NCBI GenBank assembly: GCA_037957365.1
Contig: JARHVA010004226.1
Coordinates: 1,216,001-1,280,000 of the forward strand
Direction of reading: 5' to 3'
Origin: Torreya grandis
Taxonomy: Eukaryota > Streptophyta > Pinopsida > Cupressales > Taxaceae
Length of the DNA: 64,000 nucleotides
Shown here: positions 23,796 to 37,397 of the stretch, in pieces
How the letters are laid out: every line of letters starts with the position of its first letter
Position numbering within the stretch: position 1 is the first letter of the stretch
Program-made: the position numbers and the translations under genes
The notes under the pieces: generated by a model
Seen by the model: only the letters and a program-made list of their open reading frames with translations
Database searches by the model: none
Told to the model about the DNA's origin: nothing

Positions 23796-24700
23796 TTTCC
23801 CATATTCTAAATAGAATCCATACTTAATATATGCATTTTTTATACATCAAAATATATTATATGCATAACATCATGCTTAATTTGAAAAAATGATCATGTT
23901 TAGTTATTACATTTTGGTAAAAAGATCATGCTCAGTAAATTTAGATCTTCTATGTTTCAATTATTAAGATGCTTTGATTTGATTAGTGGGGTAATTCCAA
24001 GATAGTATTATTAGATACTCTCATTTGATTATTTTATCATTTGATTGTTTATGCTAACATTCTAATATGCTTCATTTGATAATAAGATATTTTATGAAAT
24101 GTAATGTGTAAATTGAGTTTGTATAATTATCTCTTCATAATTTACTTTACTATACATTATATTCATACATCTTTAAACTTATTTGTTTCAATTTCATATA
24201 TGTTTGATTGGATGATGGAATTTTATGCTAAAATTATCCATATTTTATCTATGAGAGATTATACCTCAATATTTTATTGAAGCATATTAAACTTGAAATT
24301 TTTTGATAAAAATCAAATGATAAAATGAGTTATTTATAATAGCATATCTAATGTTTAAAATTAGTATCATAATATTAGTAAATTATTATATTTACATTAC
24401 ATGGCAGTTGGTGATACTCATCTTGTTAATATTGGAAATGTCAAATAATTAATTACATATAATAATTTATGTTTTTCACTAACTTTGTAATCAAAGTAGT
24501 GAGCTTATTTGCCTAAAATATGAATTGATTATGTTAAATATGTTTTACCATGGTTATTGTGATGTTAACCATATTATGTTATCATGAATCTATTTTTGGA
24601 TATGTATTTAATTTTTGTGTAGGTAAACAACACCAATAATTTAAGAATATTGAAGTTCACATGTGTTTTATCTAAAATAATGTCCTCAATGGTGATTTAA
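23796..24700 (+). other. Element 1 interior where RT/RNase H is expected; no motif seen
   Basis: In a copia element the RT and RNase H follow integrase and need about 2 kb. Here no RT block (such as the YVDD region) is visible in any frame. The region has either been deleted and replaced or has decayed beyond reading. Confidence 0.55.
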
Positions 24701-25124
24701 ATTTGTAGTTCTATCCTATGGAGGAACTAGTGACAAATATCTTCATAAATCCACTTGGTGCTACCAAGTTTTGGTAGTTTCATGTAATGCTAGGCCTCTT
24801 GAAATTAACATTGAGGGGGAGTGTCAATGACGATGACACTTCCTAAAGGTCATGTGTGTTTTATCCTTATTTATACTTATTATTATTATGAAGCATTTTA
24901 AACATTGTGTGGAAGTTTTGTAATTTAAGTAAACTTCATGTGGAAGTATTGATTTTGTACCCCAATACATTAAAATCATACTTTATAATGGAGGTCATTA
25001 TGCTATAAAAGGCTCTAAATATGCTTAGTGATTATTAACGAGAAATTTTGAGATGTAATCTAACAATCATGCTAGCCTAAACTTACTTTCAAATAGATTA
25101 TGGATTATAATTCATTTTGTTTCA
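24701..25124 (+). mobile_element. Embedded 3' end of a different copia element (RNase H tail, PPT, LTR fragment)
   Basis: YPMEELVTNIFINPLGATKF-like residues near 24714-24775 match the C-terminal tail of copia RNase H. A polypurine tract GAGGGGGAG (24813-24821) follows, then TGTCAATGACGATGACA, which looks like an LTR start and is unlike element 1's own LTR. A TATA box (GCTATAAAAGG) at ~25011-25021 supports the LTR reading. A possible TTTCA end lies at ~25120-25124. The right limit is uncertain. Confidence 0.6.
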
Positions 25125-25235
25125 AAAGGTGATGTTTGGCATGACAAAGGTTTTTAAATCATTCAATTTTATACATAGTATAATTCCTTTTTTAGGTGAC
25201 TATGGCATTTATCCCCACTTAGCATTAAGGGGGAG

Positions 25236-25807
25236 TGTTATAAAATTTTATGTCTAAGTGGTGAAATTATAAGACCCTTAGTACATTTTAAGTAATTAAA
25301 TAATAATTATTTATTATTTATTAGCATGGATTAACAACCAAGTGTAAATAAATAATAAAACCTAAGTTATTTATTACTTATCGGTAAATATAAAACATAT
25401 TTGTTTCTTATTATTAGTAACTTAAAATGTTCTCAGGATGGTGGGAATCATTATTTATAATAGTCACATCCCTTCACATTTTAATATAAATAGGGTTTTA
25501 CCCCTATTGTGAATGTGTGTGGAAAATATTATATTATGAACCACAAATTATGAATGCACAAAGATTTTTGTGAATGTTATTGAATAAGTGAGAAGGAAGA
25601 GTTTATGTATTTGGGTGATTTGGTTTCTCAAATATATAAATATTACATTGGTGGGTTCCTTACCTCTTTGATGTTTTCTCATGATAATTTTTGTGTATTG
25701 GTTCATTGATATGTGTTCACTATTATATGTGTATTATTTACTTATTCATGTCACTCTAGATTATAGATATGTATATTGCTTCATATATCTATATATGAAA
25801 TATTTCA
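25236..25807 (+). repeat. 3' LTR of copia element 1
   Basis: 572 bp, TGTTA...TTTCA, aligned with the 5' LTR. The polypurine tract lies directly upstream and the AAATA target duplication directly downstream. Confidence 0.92.
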
Positions 25808-25966
25808 AAATAGCCCAATATAATCAAAACTGAAGACAAGTAAGAAAAGTAGGAGCTCAAAAAAATTAACAAAATATCTAAATAATAAATGGATGAATAG
25901 CTTTGAATCCAATGGTAAGAAAATCCATAATAATATGAATATAAATAAACTTAGAAGTCCCAATCA

Positions 25967-25969
<3 letters not shown>

Positions 25970-26042
<73 letters not shown>
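25970..26042. repeat. (TA)n microsatellite, ~36 units
   Basis: Uninterrupted TA dinucleotides. The Tyr/Ile-repeat ORF running through it is an artefact. Confidence 0.95.
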
Positions 26043-26046
<4 letters not shown>

Positions 26047-26217
26047 TGCAAAACTTAAATGAAAAAATATACCATTAAAAATACAATAAACTAAAACAAT
26101 TTGTATTGCAAGGCCACCAAGGTGAATTAGGGGGATAAATTATAATCAATATATAAATATATCTCTTCAATACCCTTGAATGGTATGGATATTACATAGA
26201 AAATAAAATTTCCAAGA

Positions 26218-28120
26218 TGACCACACACTTACAAACATGTAAGTGTTAAGATCACAACATGTTTTCATTAAAAAGGAAAAGACTAAACACTTGGATGCAT
26301 TACGTCACTCTAGATTTAAAAAACTCATCATATAACATATAATTTGCAAAGAGAAAGAAATAAAAATGAAATGTAAATTCTAATCTAATAAGAGGAAATT
26401 TATAGTGTGTTATTAGATTATAGATTATAGAAATAAAGGTGATAGGGATTTGATGTAAGAAGGAACTATAAAAGCAATATAAGGATAGTTTCTATTTATA
26501 GAAAAGGAAAATGTAGTGGTGATGGTACTGTCTTGGTATTTAGGCCTACCCACTCACTTCACAATATCATAATGATAATGGTGTCGGGTGCTTTGTAAAT
26601 GTATACCATCAACCATATATTTATACTTGGCTAGAAAACCAAGTTGGATCCCCCTTGGTGATGAAATCAAAGTAGGTAGACCTTGGGTAGAAATGATTTT
26701 TGGTGTTAATTGATTTAAAAGTGCGTGAAAAAATAAAAATAGTGTGATTAAATTTGTAAATTAAAAAACTCCTATTTATTCTATGTTTGATACTCTAAGA
26801 AAGCAAGCAACAAAAATGAAAAGTTAATTAATTATGAACTAGATAGAAATAAAAATATATAATAGATGATAATAAATCATGCATGAAATAAAACCTACAA
26901 GGGTTAGTTCACGTCAAGTTCACTAGAATGTATACAAGGGAAAGTGAATATGATCTACAAATAAATCCTATCTTGGAGAAGATAAATCACACTAGCCCTT
27001 TCACTTGTTGGTATAATTAGATAATCAAGGTCATGACCAAGATATTTTAGACCTAACCAAGGGGTCCCTTACACAATAATACCACTAGAGAGAGTTATAA
27101 ATCCTCTAGTCAAATAAAACTATACAATAACCCTAGCTAGGTCCTATGTTTTCTTATTTACAAAGTAAATGATAAAGTAAAGTAAAATCTAACCTAGTGC
27201 TCACTAAATCTTATGGAACAAAATGGGGGTAATAAAAATAAAAATAAACATGCATATAAGATCTCTAATCAAGCTAATGTAGAGTAAATCATAATGTAAG
27301 GAGAGAGAAGCATATAAACTAAAAAAATGCAAATCTATCTAATTTAACAAGGAATAGCAAGAGTTAAGAATACTTACCTTTAAATATGAACCTATCAAGC
27401 CTTAATCCCTCCCTTGGCCAATCTGATTTGCAAGAGGTTATTATGGTTTGTAAGGATAAGAAATATAGGTTAGTTCTACGCTACATGACTTATCATATGT
27501 ATCCAAAATAATTCTCCACAAGACAATATTTATATCTCTAAGTGTAGTATTAAAACCCTAAGAAATTATCTTCAAGTAGAATGGTGGATAATTAAATGCA
27601 AGAATAATGATTTATTCTTTGTATCTTTATGAAATAGTAAAAATAGATGTGTATATATAGCTACATCTAACCCCAAACCTTTCTAAAATTTTATCTAACA
27701 GAGACATCCTAATCGACCCTATATCATTAATTAGTAAAAGTAGTTAGGTCCCATACTAGGTTAGTCAAGGTTGACCTAGCCTTAATGTGCTCATATATTT
27801 TTAGTATAGGGTTATCCCAGGATGACTTTGTTCAATAAATGTCAAAAAAAAATTGACTTAGGTAGGGGTTGTTTGATATAGTTAATTTATTATAGGAGTG
27901 TGTAAAGGTGTCAAATATTAGGAAAGTGTATAGGATATGTTTGTGTTGGTTGTAAGTGGTGGTATAGGGGAAAACAATATTATGAATCATTAATGGTTTA
28001 CCCACCCATTTCTTGGTGCACCTTTTAAGGCATGCACTTAGATAACTTAAGAATAGATGGGTTCCTACAAGAGAGAAATCATTAGTAATTGATAAAGTTT
28101 GAAAATATTATGTGTATACA
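26218..28120 (+). repeat. Long direct repeat P, left copy (candidate LTR)
   Basis: Aligned with 32659-35156 in the same orientation, about 80-85% by eye, securely from ~26325 to 28120. Anchors: GTGTGTTATTAGATTATA; CCAAGTTGG plus TGATGAAATC; GGGTTAGTTCACRT; the TTAAGGCATGCACTTAGA block near 28030. Both copies can be read as TGA.CACACA...TATACA, consistent with TG...CA LTR ends. A TATA-like GTGTATATATA lies at ~27648, about 470 bp before the end. No primer-binding site, polypurine tract or target duplication is convincing, so 'LTR' remains a candidate. Confidence 0.65.
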
Positions 28121-28593
28121 TATGACCCACTTAAATCTCATCATGTGTCATGTAGTTGTAACATAGGATGGTGCTTTGAGAAAAGAACATAGAAACACAT
28201 AATGTTGAGCTAAATAAATTGTAGTAAGAAGTGAATAAGATAAATGAAAGGGAAAAATTGAAAAATACACACCTTTACTTACTTTAATGTTGTATAAGAG
28301 TAAGGAAATAATAGAAATGTAAAGATGTTAAATGTAAGAAATATTGGGCAAACCTATAAAAATAAGCAAAAAATCATTTTTTTTGCAAAATATACATGTA
28401 ATATTGAAATTATTCTCTATGATGTCAAGATTCCAAAATATTTTTTGGTTAAAAAAATAGATAGTAGAAACAAAGTTATGGTCAAAAAAAGAATCTAATT
28501 GTAAATAATTGGTAGGTAAATAATTTTGAATAGTAAATATAAATAGGGTGAAAATTAATTCACTTGTTATTTTACTATTCTAAGAAAATATTT
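28121..28593. other. AT-rich spacer between repeat P and the PMD remnant
   Basis: No coding motif seen. Confidence 0.5.
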
Positions 28594-31330
28594 CTCTAAG
28601 AGACCTAGTGTGATCCTAGAGAGTGATCATGGTGAGGAGATGACATCTTCGATGAGGAGGATGCCTAGAGGTTATGGTGAATGCAGCTTAGGTAAGCGAT
28701 GGATTGATTTCAATTTTTTGTTAATTTTAATTAAATTAAGCTAAATGTTTAAAAATAGATGGTAGGAAAATTGTAGATACCAAAAATGACCTTAGGAATT
28801 TTTTAGGTAGACTAGGGATAGAATTAGGTACAGGGTAGGAAAATATCAAATAAATAAATACCTAAAGATTTTATGGTAAATGGTCAAAAAGTCACCATTG
28901 ACTAAGAACATAGTCAACCCTATCGACCAAGTTTGTAAGGTGAGAGAAATATAGGGGGTCAACTGCATAGCAGTGGGATGATGTAGAACCCTTAGAGGTG
29001 GTCGACTACATAACAAAGGATTGATTTAGTCGTAAGTTGAGAAATGGCCTAAATAGTATCTTTTAGTCAATGTAGTATGTAATTTGTGGTTGTATAGTCT
29101 ATTAAATGAGGCCAAATACATGGTAGAAGGCTGATGTAGTATAAATAAAAATAGAAAAGGGTTGATTTAGAGTTAAATAGGTTGATTTTGTCTATAGGAA
29201 TGGGCTAACTATGTAATAGAAGGATGATGTAGTATGGTAAATAAGTGACATAGATGATTTAGTAACAAAGAAGCCAATTATGTAGGAAAAAGATGAGAAA
29301 TATAAAATTAGGACAAACAAGATGATGGAGTAGTTAATTAATAATATTTTAAGAATATTTAAGAATGTATTTTATTATTATGACATTGAGATATAATACA
29401 TTCAATATTGTTTTATATTTTATAGAGGTGATGGGGATTTGGGAATCTAGTGGAAGCATTATGGCTACTAGATTTATTTGAGTTTTTTTAGACATGGATC
29501 AAGATCGATTGGTTGCCTTAGGTTTTGGAGGCATCATGGAGATGAGGTAGATCCTACTTAGTGTTGATCTCATTATCATGTTCCTAGGATCATGGGAATA
29601 GTTGACCAACACTTTTCAATGGGAGGTGGAAGGAGACACTATAAATGTGGATATCACCTTGGAGGATGTCCATGCCTTACTTGGACATCCTATCATTAAG
29701 ACACTGATAATATGTGATACACTAGAGATGAAGGATGAGAGATGAGACCTAGCCCAATGGGAGACATACTTAGATAGGATGCATTTTGGTTTATGTGTTA
29801 GTTTTTTTATGTTTATATCATAGCCATTATATATGTTTGAAAGGCCTTGATAGGCCTTATGGCAATACAAGTGTTGTGTCCCAAGTTAGATGTGAAGGTA
29901 TTGATGTATGTGATATCCTTGTGATAGTCCATCTTGGAAAAGGGTGCATTGTATGATATAAGCTATATAATTTGGGTATAGATCATGCATTATATATATG
30001 GGATGTTGAAATAGTGGTAGAATATAATGAGCCCCACTTTTTTTTTTGAGTGAATGGATCTATGAGAGATTTTTTATGTACCAACTAGCTAGGTTACCTC
30101 ATATGATCGATGATAGGTTACCTCAAGTTGTATGATAGAGGTAAGACTATGTATCATGTGTTGTGACCCATGTTCTATCTTTGCATACTATTACATGAGG
30201 GTAGATAATGTGATAGCCTTATACTCACATTACTTCTATATGGTCATATTAGGTAATTGTTACTACTAGTTTACCACATGTTTATATCATGAGACACTAT
30301 ACTTCATGGGTGCCACATTTAGTGGATCATGTACTTATATAGTTGGGGCTACCACATCTATTGGACCCTATAAGGGTGCCTAATTATTGGGCATGACATG
30401 ATATATATCCAAGAGGGAGAGGAGGCATAGGGGTGTTGATCAACATACTTGTTATTAGGCCTCAATGATTAAGACCATGTATAGGTTAGGCATGACAACA
30501 AGAGGTGAAGATTCCCAGAGGAGAGGATTATATGTATGTGGATTCAAAATATGTGAGATTAGGAGTGGAACCACAATAGGGTGATATCAACTATCATGAT
30601 GTCATCAAAGATAGAAAGACCATCAATGAGAGGAGACACATACATTATAAATCACATAGGCTGATCATATAGTGGCTACATGACATAGTTAGTTAATAAA
30701 TAGGCCATTGAGGAGGGGATCATGATGGGATTTAATTTTAACTCCTATTTTTTCACTTATGTAGAGGTAACTAATAGAGGTGCTTAGTGGGTGAGTAGAT
30801 GGGGAGACTGTGGTTAGTGATACCGACATTGGTGAGAAATGTTTTGATTTTTTTAAATTTTTTGACATAGATCATTAGTTACATTTTATGATAGATAACT
30901 AGTTTTAGATATATATACATGAGATATTATGCATATTTATTTTTTGGTTTTATAGATACTATTGTAGAGGAGATCAGATGGGGATCCCTGATTATGGTTC
31001 TATAACATGATATTTTAGAAGGGTGATATCACATTATGATCCTTCCACTTTGATTTATCCTATGGTACCATATGCCCCAACTTATGCTAAATAGTTTAGA
31101 TTAATGGGGGAGGATGATCAATAACTATAGGCATGAAGAGATGACTCATAACCACCTATATGGATAAGATATGGATAGGCTTGTGCCTAGCAGTATTTAG
31201 CATAGGATCAAGCTACTCACATGGAGACTAATATATAACTTGGATAGGTACACACTTAATTGGACAATCTATAAGGTTAGATGATGGCTTAAGATCCCTT
31301 ACTACCTCCTTATAGTGCACCATTCAGAGG
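28594..31330 (+). pseudogene. Plant mobile domain (PMD) gene remnant, apparently intron-containing
   Basis: Around 29510-29800, with some stops, the reading is LVALGF..., TNTFQWEVEGDTI, then ITLEDVHALLGHPI at 29653-29697. This follows the plant mobile domain pattern (PF10536, 'aminotransferase-like'), in which a THTFHL-type strand precedes a TLxDVxxLLGLP helix. Exon-like blocks carry splice-like borders: a short open block ending before GTAAGC at 28692; TTTATAG ending at 29425; CACTTATGTAG ending at 30764, then a block ending before GTGAG at 30832; TTGGTTTTATAG ending at 30955. PMD proteins occur as host genes (MAIN family) and as passengers of transposons. Its place between two long direct repeats suggests a retroelement passenger. 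Many stops make it non-functional. Confidence 0.5.
28920..29300. repeat. Degenerate GTCGAC-type subrepeats inside the putative PMD intron
   Basis: Short phrases of the type GGTCGACTACATAACAAAGGATTGATTTAGT recur every 30-60 bp with much decay (near 28957, 29000, 29100, 29130, 29205 and 29275). Related phrases rich in GTCGAC/GTCAAC occur at 32405-32620 and 33290-33830. Confidence 0.45.
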
Positions 31331-31444
31331 GGTCAATCATAGGCATCCATAGGTAGTGTGGCTACGTAATAGGGTAGGCATGATAGAGTAGAGAATTATA
31401 GTTATAGCTATTATATTTTGTAATTTTATTATATAAAACTCATA

Positions 31445-32251
<807 letters not shown>

Positions 32252-32264
32252 GTATATGCCACAA

Positions 32265-32658
32265 GATGTATCTTAGAAGTCTTATTGGGATTGGAAAAAA
32301 TCATCATGTTTTTTTATTAAATTTTGTATTGTCATTAAATAATAAATTCATGATGAATGAGGGACACTAAAAACTTGTGTAAAAATAAGGATCAATTGGT
32401 AATATACATAGTCGAACCAATCGACATTGTGTTATAAGATAATAAGTAGAATAGGATATAAAGGACATAATTAAACTTGTTGACTATGTTTTGTAGATGG
32501 GTAAAATAAAGGAGTTTGAAAGTCACACGGTCATATAGGTTAATTATGTACTAAATATAAATAGAACAAGCAACTTATAAGATATTGAGTCAACATGATC
32601 AATTGTGTTCTAAAGATAGGGATTTTTTTTCAATATAATAAGTAATCAAATTCTTGAT
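32265..32658. other. Spacer with GTCGAC/GTCAAC-type decayed phrases
   Basis: No coding motif. It contains phrases such as CATAGTCGAACCAATCGACA that resemble those at 28.9-29.3 kb and in the insertion at 33.26-33.86 kb. Confidence 0.45.
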
Positions 32659-35156
32659 TGAACACACAAACAATTATATCAAATGTGTTTGATCTAATTG
32701 TAGCACACAACACAAATATTGTACCAATGCTAGATAGTACAAATTTTATAATATAACATATAATTTACAAAGAGCAATCAACAAAACTAGAATGTCAATG
32801 CTAATAGACTAAGCAAAAATTCCTAGTGTGTTGTTAGATTATAAATTTTAGAAATAAATGTGATAGAGAGTTGGCTATAAGATGGAACTATAAAAGAAAT
32901 ATAAGGATATTTTTAGGTAGTTGAGGTTGAAATGGATCTTTATTGGTGATGGTATTGGCTTGGTATTGGGGCCTACCCCCTCACTTCACAATTCCAAAAT
33001 GATAAGGGTTTCATGTTCTTTGCCAATATACCATCAATGACATATTTATACATGGCCATAAAACCAAGTTGGCTTCTCCCTTAGTGATGAAATCCAAGTA
33101 GGTAGACCTTGGGTAGAATTTTTTTAATGATTGTTGGTGTTAAGTGATTTGAAAGTGTGTGAAAAATAAAAATAGTCTGACTAAATCAAAAACCTCCTAT
33201 TTAGTCTATGTTTGTTACTTTAAAAAAGCAAGCAACAAAAATGAAAAGTGAATTAATTACTATAAATATAGGTTAATTCTTTTGTTTTTTAGAGTAAAGA
33301 GTTGGTTTAGGTGACATTGTATGTAAATAATACATAATAGAGTTGATAAGGTCGATGTTGTCTATGGAAGCAAGATCTAGAAAAACATAGTCAAATAGGT
33401 TGACTGAATCTTCTATATAGTAAATCAAGCTATAAAACTATGTCGACCTAGTTAACCTAATTCACTATATGGTTATATTTTTATAAATTGTAAACTATGA
33501 AAAACAAGACTGTAAATGAAGAATAGAAATGTCTAAGAAGGTAATAATGAACCTAATAATTTTTTAAGATGCTGAATTTGTTATTTTTATGTTGTGTTTC
33601 TCAGATGATGATTTTTTTATTATGTTAATAGATTCAATTGGGTTGACAAAGTCTACAAACCTATATGCTAAAAATGACCTACTAATAGAGTCGACTAGGT
33701 TGATTGAATCTATAAACCTATGGTTGAAAAAGATAACTGAGTCGAGTTGATCAATTTAGTTACCTTTTATTAGAGAAGACTTGTATAGAGAAATACAGAT
33801 TCAATCAGAGTGACTATTTGTAAAAATTATACACATAATGTTAGATTGTGTTGAAAAGTTTGATCTAATACTATATAAATAAAAATGTATAATAGATGAT
33901 AATAAATGAATTCTTGAAATAAAACCTGTAAGGGTTAGTTCACATTGGGTTCACTAGAATGTATATAAGGGAAAGTGAAGGTAATATACAAATCAATGCT
34001 AGCTCAAAGAAGATAAATCACACTATCCATTCCACTTTTTGGTATACTTAGACAATTAATTTCATGACCAAGATGGATTTGTTAGACCTAAAAATGCGCC
34101 TTTTTCCATAATAATATCACTATAGAGGGTTATAAATCCTATAGTCAAGCAATTCTATGAAATAACCCTATCTAGGTCCTATGTTTTCTTATTCACAAAT
34201 TAAATAATGAAGTAAATTAAAATATAACCTAGTTCTCACCAAAGCTTATGGCAGAAAATGGATATAATAAACATAAAATTAACCCTGCATAGAATATCTC
34301 TACTCAATTCAATGTAGAGAAAATCCTCATGCATAGAGAAAGAAAAATATAAACTAATAAATGAAAATTTATATACTTTAACAAAGAGGAACAAGAGTTA
34401 AGAATAATTACATTTGAAGATGAACCTGTCGAGCCTCAATCTCTCCTTTGACCAATGTGCTTTGCAAGAGGTTGTTATGGCTTGTAAAGATAACAAAAAT
34501 GGGTCAACTCTAGGCTAAATGACTTATCCTATGTAACCAAAAGACTTATCCACAAGAAAAGATTCATATCTTCAAGTGTAATATTAAAACCCTAAGTAAT
34601 GATCCTCAAGTAGAATGGTGGATAGAAAGATGCATAGATAATGATTCACTCCTTGTCTCTTTATGAAATGGCATAAATTGATGTGTATATATAATTGTAT
34701 CTAACCTTAAACCCTTCTAAAAGTTTAATTGATAGAGTAATCCTAATCAAACCTATATAATTAATTAACAAAAGTAGTTAGGTCCCAAACTAGGTCAACC
34801 AAGGTCAACTAAGTCCCATAACATGCTCATATATTTTAAGTACAGGGTCAGCCTAGGGTGACTTTGTTTGGTAAATATACAAAAGAGTTTTTGGATTAGG
34901 TAGGGATTGTTTGAGGTGGTGAATTGATTGTAGGAGTATGTAATGGAGTTTTCAAAGCTTATGTGTATATGATAGGTTTGTATTGGTTTAAAGTGGTGTT
35001 ATAGGGTATAAAAATATTTCAAAGAACCAATGGTCTACCCACCCCTTTCCTAGTGCACCCTTTAAGGCATGCACTTAGAGAGATTGAGACTCTATGAGTT
35101 CCTAGAAGAGAGAAATCATCAATAATTTTTAAATTTTGAAAATATTATGTTTATAC
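32659..35156 (+). repeat. Long direct repeat P, right copy (candidate LTR), with ~600-bp insertion
   Basis: Partner of 26218-28120. The alignment is interrupted by 33260-33862, which has no counterpart in the left copy: left reads on from AATTAATTA directly to ATATATAATAGATGATAATAAAT. The inserted DNA contains repeated GTCGAC/GTTGAC phrases. A TATA-like GTGTATATATA occurs at ~34683, as in the left copy. Confidence 0.65.
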
Positions 35157-35663
35157 ATAAACCAATAAAATATGGTATAAGTCTTTGATGGATACACTAT
35201 AATCCCCTTCCCTAAAATTAACATTCTAAAGGCATCATATCTCTTCCAAACATGTGCATAGTTTCTTAGGCAAGTAGAATCTTGTTGAGGTCAACATACC
35301 CTCATTTTTTAAAATTGAGACCCTTGAGATAATTTGAACCTTAACACTAAAACCATGACATGTTTTAAAAATTATTATAATTTTAAGATCATCCACTTTG
35401 ATAAAGTTGGCTTATTGGTTTATGTTTTGCTTTGATCTTGCCTAATGTTGCTAATAATTAGTTTTCATGACTTATAAGTTGCAAGTTTAATGGAGCCCTT
35501 ATGAAGAGATCATGATTAGAATTTACATATTGACTCTATTCAAGTTTTCACTAGCCTTTGGTTTGTGAAAATTTGAATATGAATTCATTGTCTAAAAGCT
35601 CTCTTCCAAAAACCTTAGCTTAAACCCTTGGTTCAAATATAATTCTAATGAGAATGATTTTGG

Positions 35664-36039
35664 TGTTAGGACTTGTTCCAAAGTCTTAACGTTAGGTTAG
35701 ATTTTTGGTAGGTAATAAATAATTATTATAAATGGTTTATGCATAATTTAGTAAAGACACCCCCATAAAATAAACTTAGTTTAATTATTAGGTAGTTTTA
35801 ATGTTTTATATTTATTAATTAGAATTACCTTACATGTTGTTTTCTAGTATTTAGTTGGTTATAGGATTAGTTGTTTTTACCGATCATTGGTAAAAACTAT
35901 ATAAATCCATGTTTGCATTGTAAAAGGGTTAACAGAGTAAAGGCACCCTTATGTACTTATTTTTTTGAAATTAATAAAATACTTGTGCACTCGCACTAAG
36001 CAGGGACAAGGTTCAACCTATTTGGTTTAGGAGTTATCA
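35664..36039 (+). repeat. 5' LTR of copia element 2
   Basis: 376 bp. It contains a perfect hairpin TTTTTACC-GATCATT-GGTAAAAA (35874-35896) directly followed by the TATA box (ACTATATAAATCC, ~35897-35909). The same arrangement is in the 3' LTR (41841-41863), so the hairpin-TATA pair is a conserved promoter feature of this family. Confidence 0.93.
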
Positions 36040-36040
36040 G

Positions 36041-36052
36041 TGGTATCAGAGC
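36041..36052 (+). promoter_or_regulatory. Primer-binding site of copia element 2
   Basis: TGGTATCAGAGC, the exact complement used with initiator tRNA-Met in plant copia elements, one base after the LTR end. Confidence 0.93.
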
Positions 36053-37397
36053 ATGGTTATTTTAGGAGCTTGGTGAATTCGAAGGAGCAAGGTGAAAAAT
36101 CAATTCGCATGATATCATTTGGCATGAAATAAGGTATGCCATATAGTATTGGTTTAAATATTTTGAAAAATTATTGAATTATTTTAATTTTTCAAATATT
36201 ATTTATATTTAAACCTGTATATTTTACATATACCATAGTCTAGTCTTTTTTTATCATTCATACTCCATTTTCTTGTGTTCAACCTCCTCATTTGGCATAA
36301 AAATGAATTTTTAACATTTTAGTGTTATTAAATTCATTATTTTTGGCCAAAACTAGATTTGTATGGCCTATTTATTTGAGAAAAACATCTAAAAGTTTTC
36401 ATTCATGGCTGCCATTATGATTTGCATTCATTTCATCTCTTTTTAAATCCAAAATATCTATAAATCTTGATCAAATGGCATTAAAACCTCTATTTTTGCA
36501 TTCTAAATGAAAAATTTGGAAAAGTCTAAGTTGTATAGCCTATGGTATGGCCTTCGAATGCCCAGGATTTATTTTGATCTCATTCCCTGCAAATACACCT
36601 CAAAAAATTTGTAAAAACTTAGTGAAAATCCTTTTTATCCTCCTTGTATGGATTTGTACAACCTGTAGGAAAGAGAGCAGGTGCAGGAAAACATCTAGGA
36701 GTAGCCATGGCATCCCAGGGAAGAATGGTGCAGTATAAAATTTAGAAATTTATTTTTTGATGTTTCTAAAGTTTTTTTATCAAATATTTGCCTTAGTGGG
36801 TCCAACAGGAGGAAGATTGGAAGAGAGGCTGTAAAAAGGGGAAAATTTTGAATTTATTTACTCATATGTCATTTGTTTTTAATTTTCCCTCATTCACAAA
36901 ATCTAGAATAAGTAGAAATTTTTGAGTGTAATGTTTTGCAAATGCTCTTAGATCAATTGGTTAAGCTTATTTTGTTAGAAGCTTGCAAAGGAGTAGGTCA
37001 AGGGTTCAAATCCCTTATTTTTGGAGAAAGTTATTTTTTTGCTTTGGAATATGCTTTTTTGAAAAAGGAATATTCCCTTTTAAATTAGAATATTTTAAAA
37101 CACATACTTGTTGTATTGTGTTATTTAATTTTTCAAAAAAGGGGCAGAATTCAATCATATTTCTTTTGCATTGTTGTGGTGAGATAAGGTTGTAATTTGG
37201 CAAAATAAGGGTGTAATCATTGATTTTTGGTGTGGTTAAGTGCAAAACCCATCAAAAATATTTATTTTTCTTTTACGCTCTACACGGAGGTTAAGTGCAA
37301 AACCCCATAAAAGCAATGTTTTGTGCAGTGTGATATTTGTTTCATTTCTTTTGCATTTTTTCACATGTTTCTCTACTGCACTTGCTTTCATTTCAAA
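36053..37397 (+). other. Leader of copia element 2 with a tRNA-like piece (36944-37016)
   Basis: This 1.3-kb leader is longer than usual for copia elements. At 36944-37016 it carries GATCAATTGG (box A-like), a hairpin from two AAGCTT copies at the anticodon-arm position, and a perfect T-arm AAGGG-TTCAAAT-CCCTT (37000-37016) that includes box B GGTTCAAATCC. No matching acceptor stem is present, so this is a tRNA-derived relic or SINE piece and not a functional tRNA gene. Confidence 0.5.

Larger units (their letters stand above)
19363..25807 (+). mobile_element. Ty1/copia LTR retrotransposon, element 1 (decayed, ends intact)
   Basis: 5' LTR 19363-19931 and 3' LTR 25236-25807 both start TGTTA and end TTTCA. 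They are flanked by a perfect 5-bp duplication AAATA (19358-19362 and 25808-25812). A primer-binding site TGGCATCAGAGCC (19932-19944) follows the 5' LTR and a polypurine tract AAGGGGGAG (25227-25235) precedes the 3' LTR. The LTRs differ at roughly 15% of positions by eye, so the insertion is old. Inside are remnants of gag, protease and integrase. RT is not recognisable, and a second copia 3' end is embedded at ~24700-25124. Confidence 0.9.

Noticed and set aside
36944..37016. Functional tRNA gene
   Set aside because: The T-arm is good, but the acceptor stem does not pair and the anticodon arm has an oversized loop.
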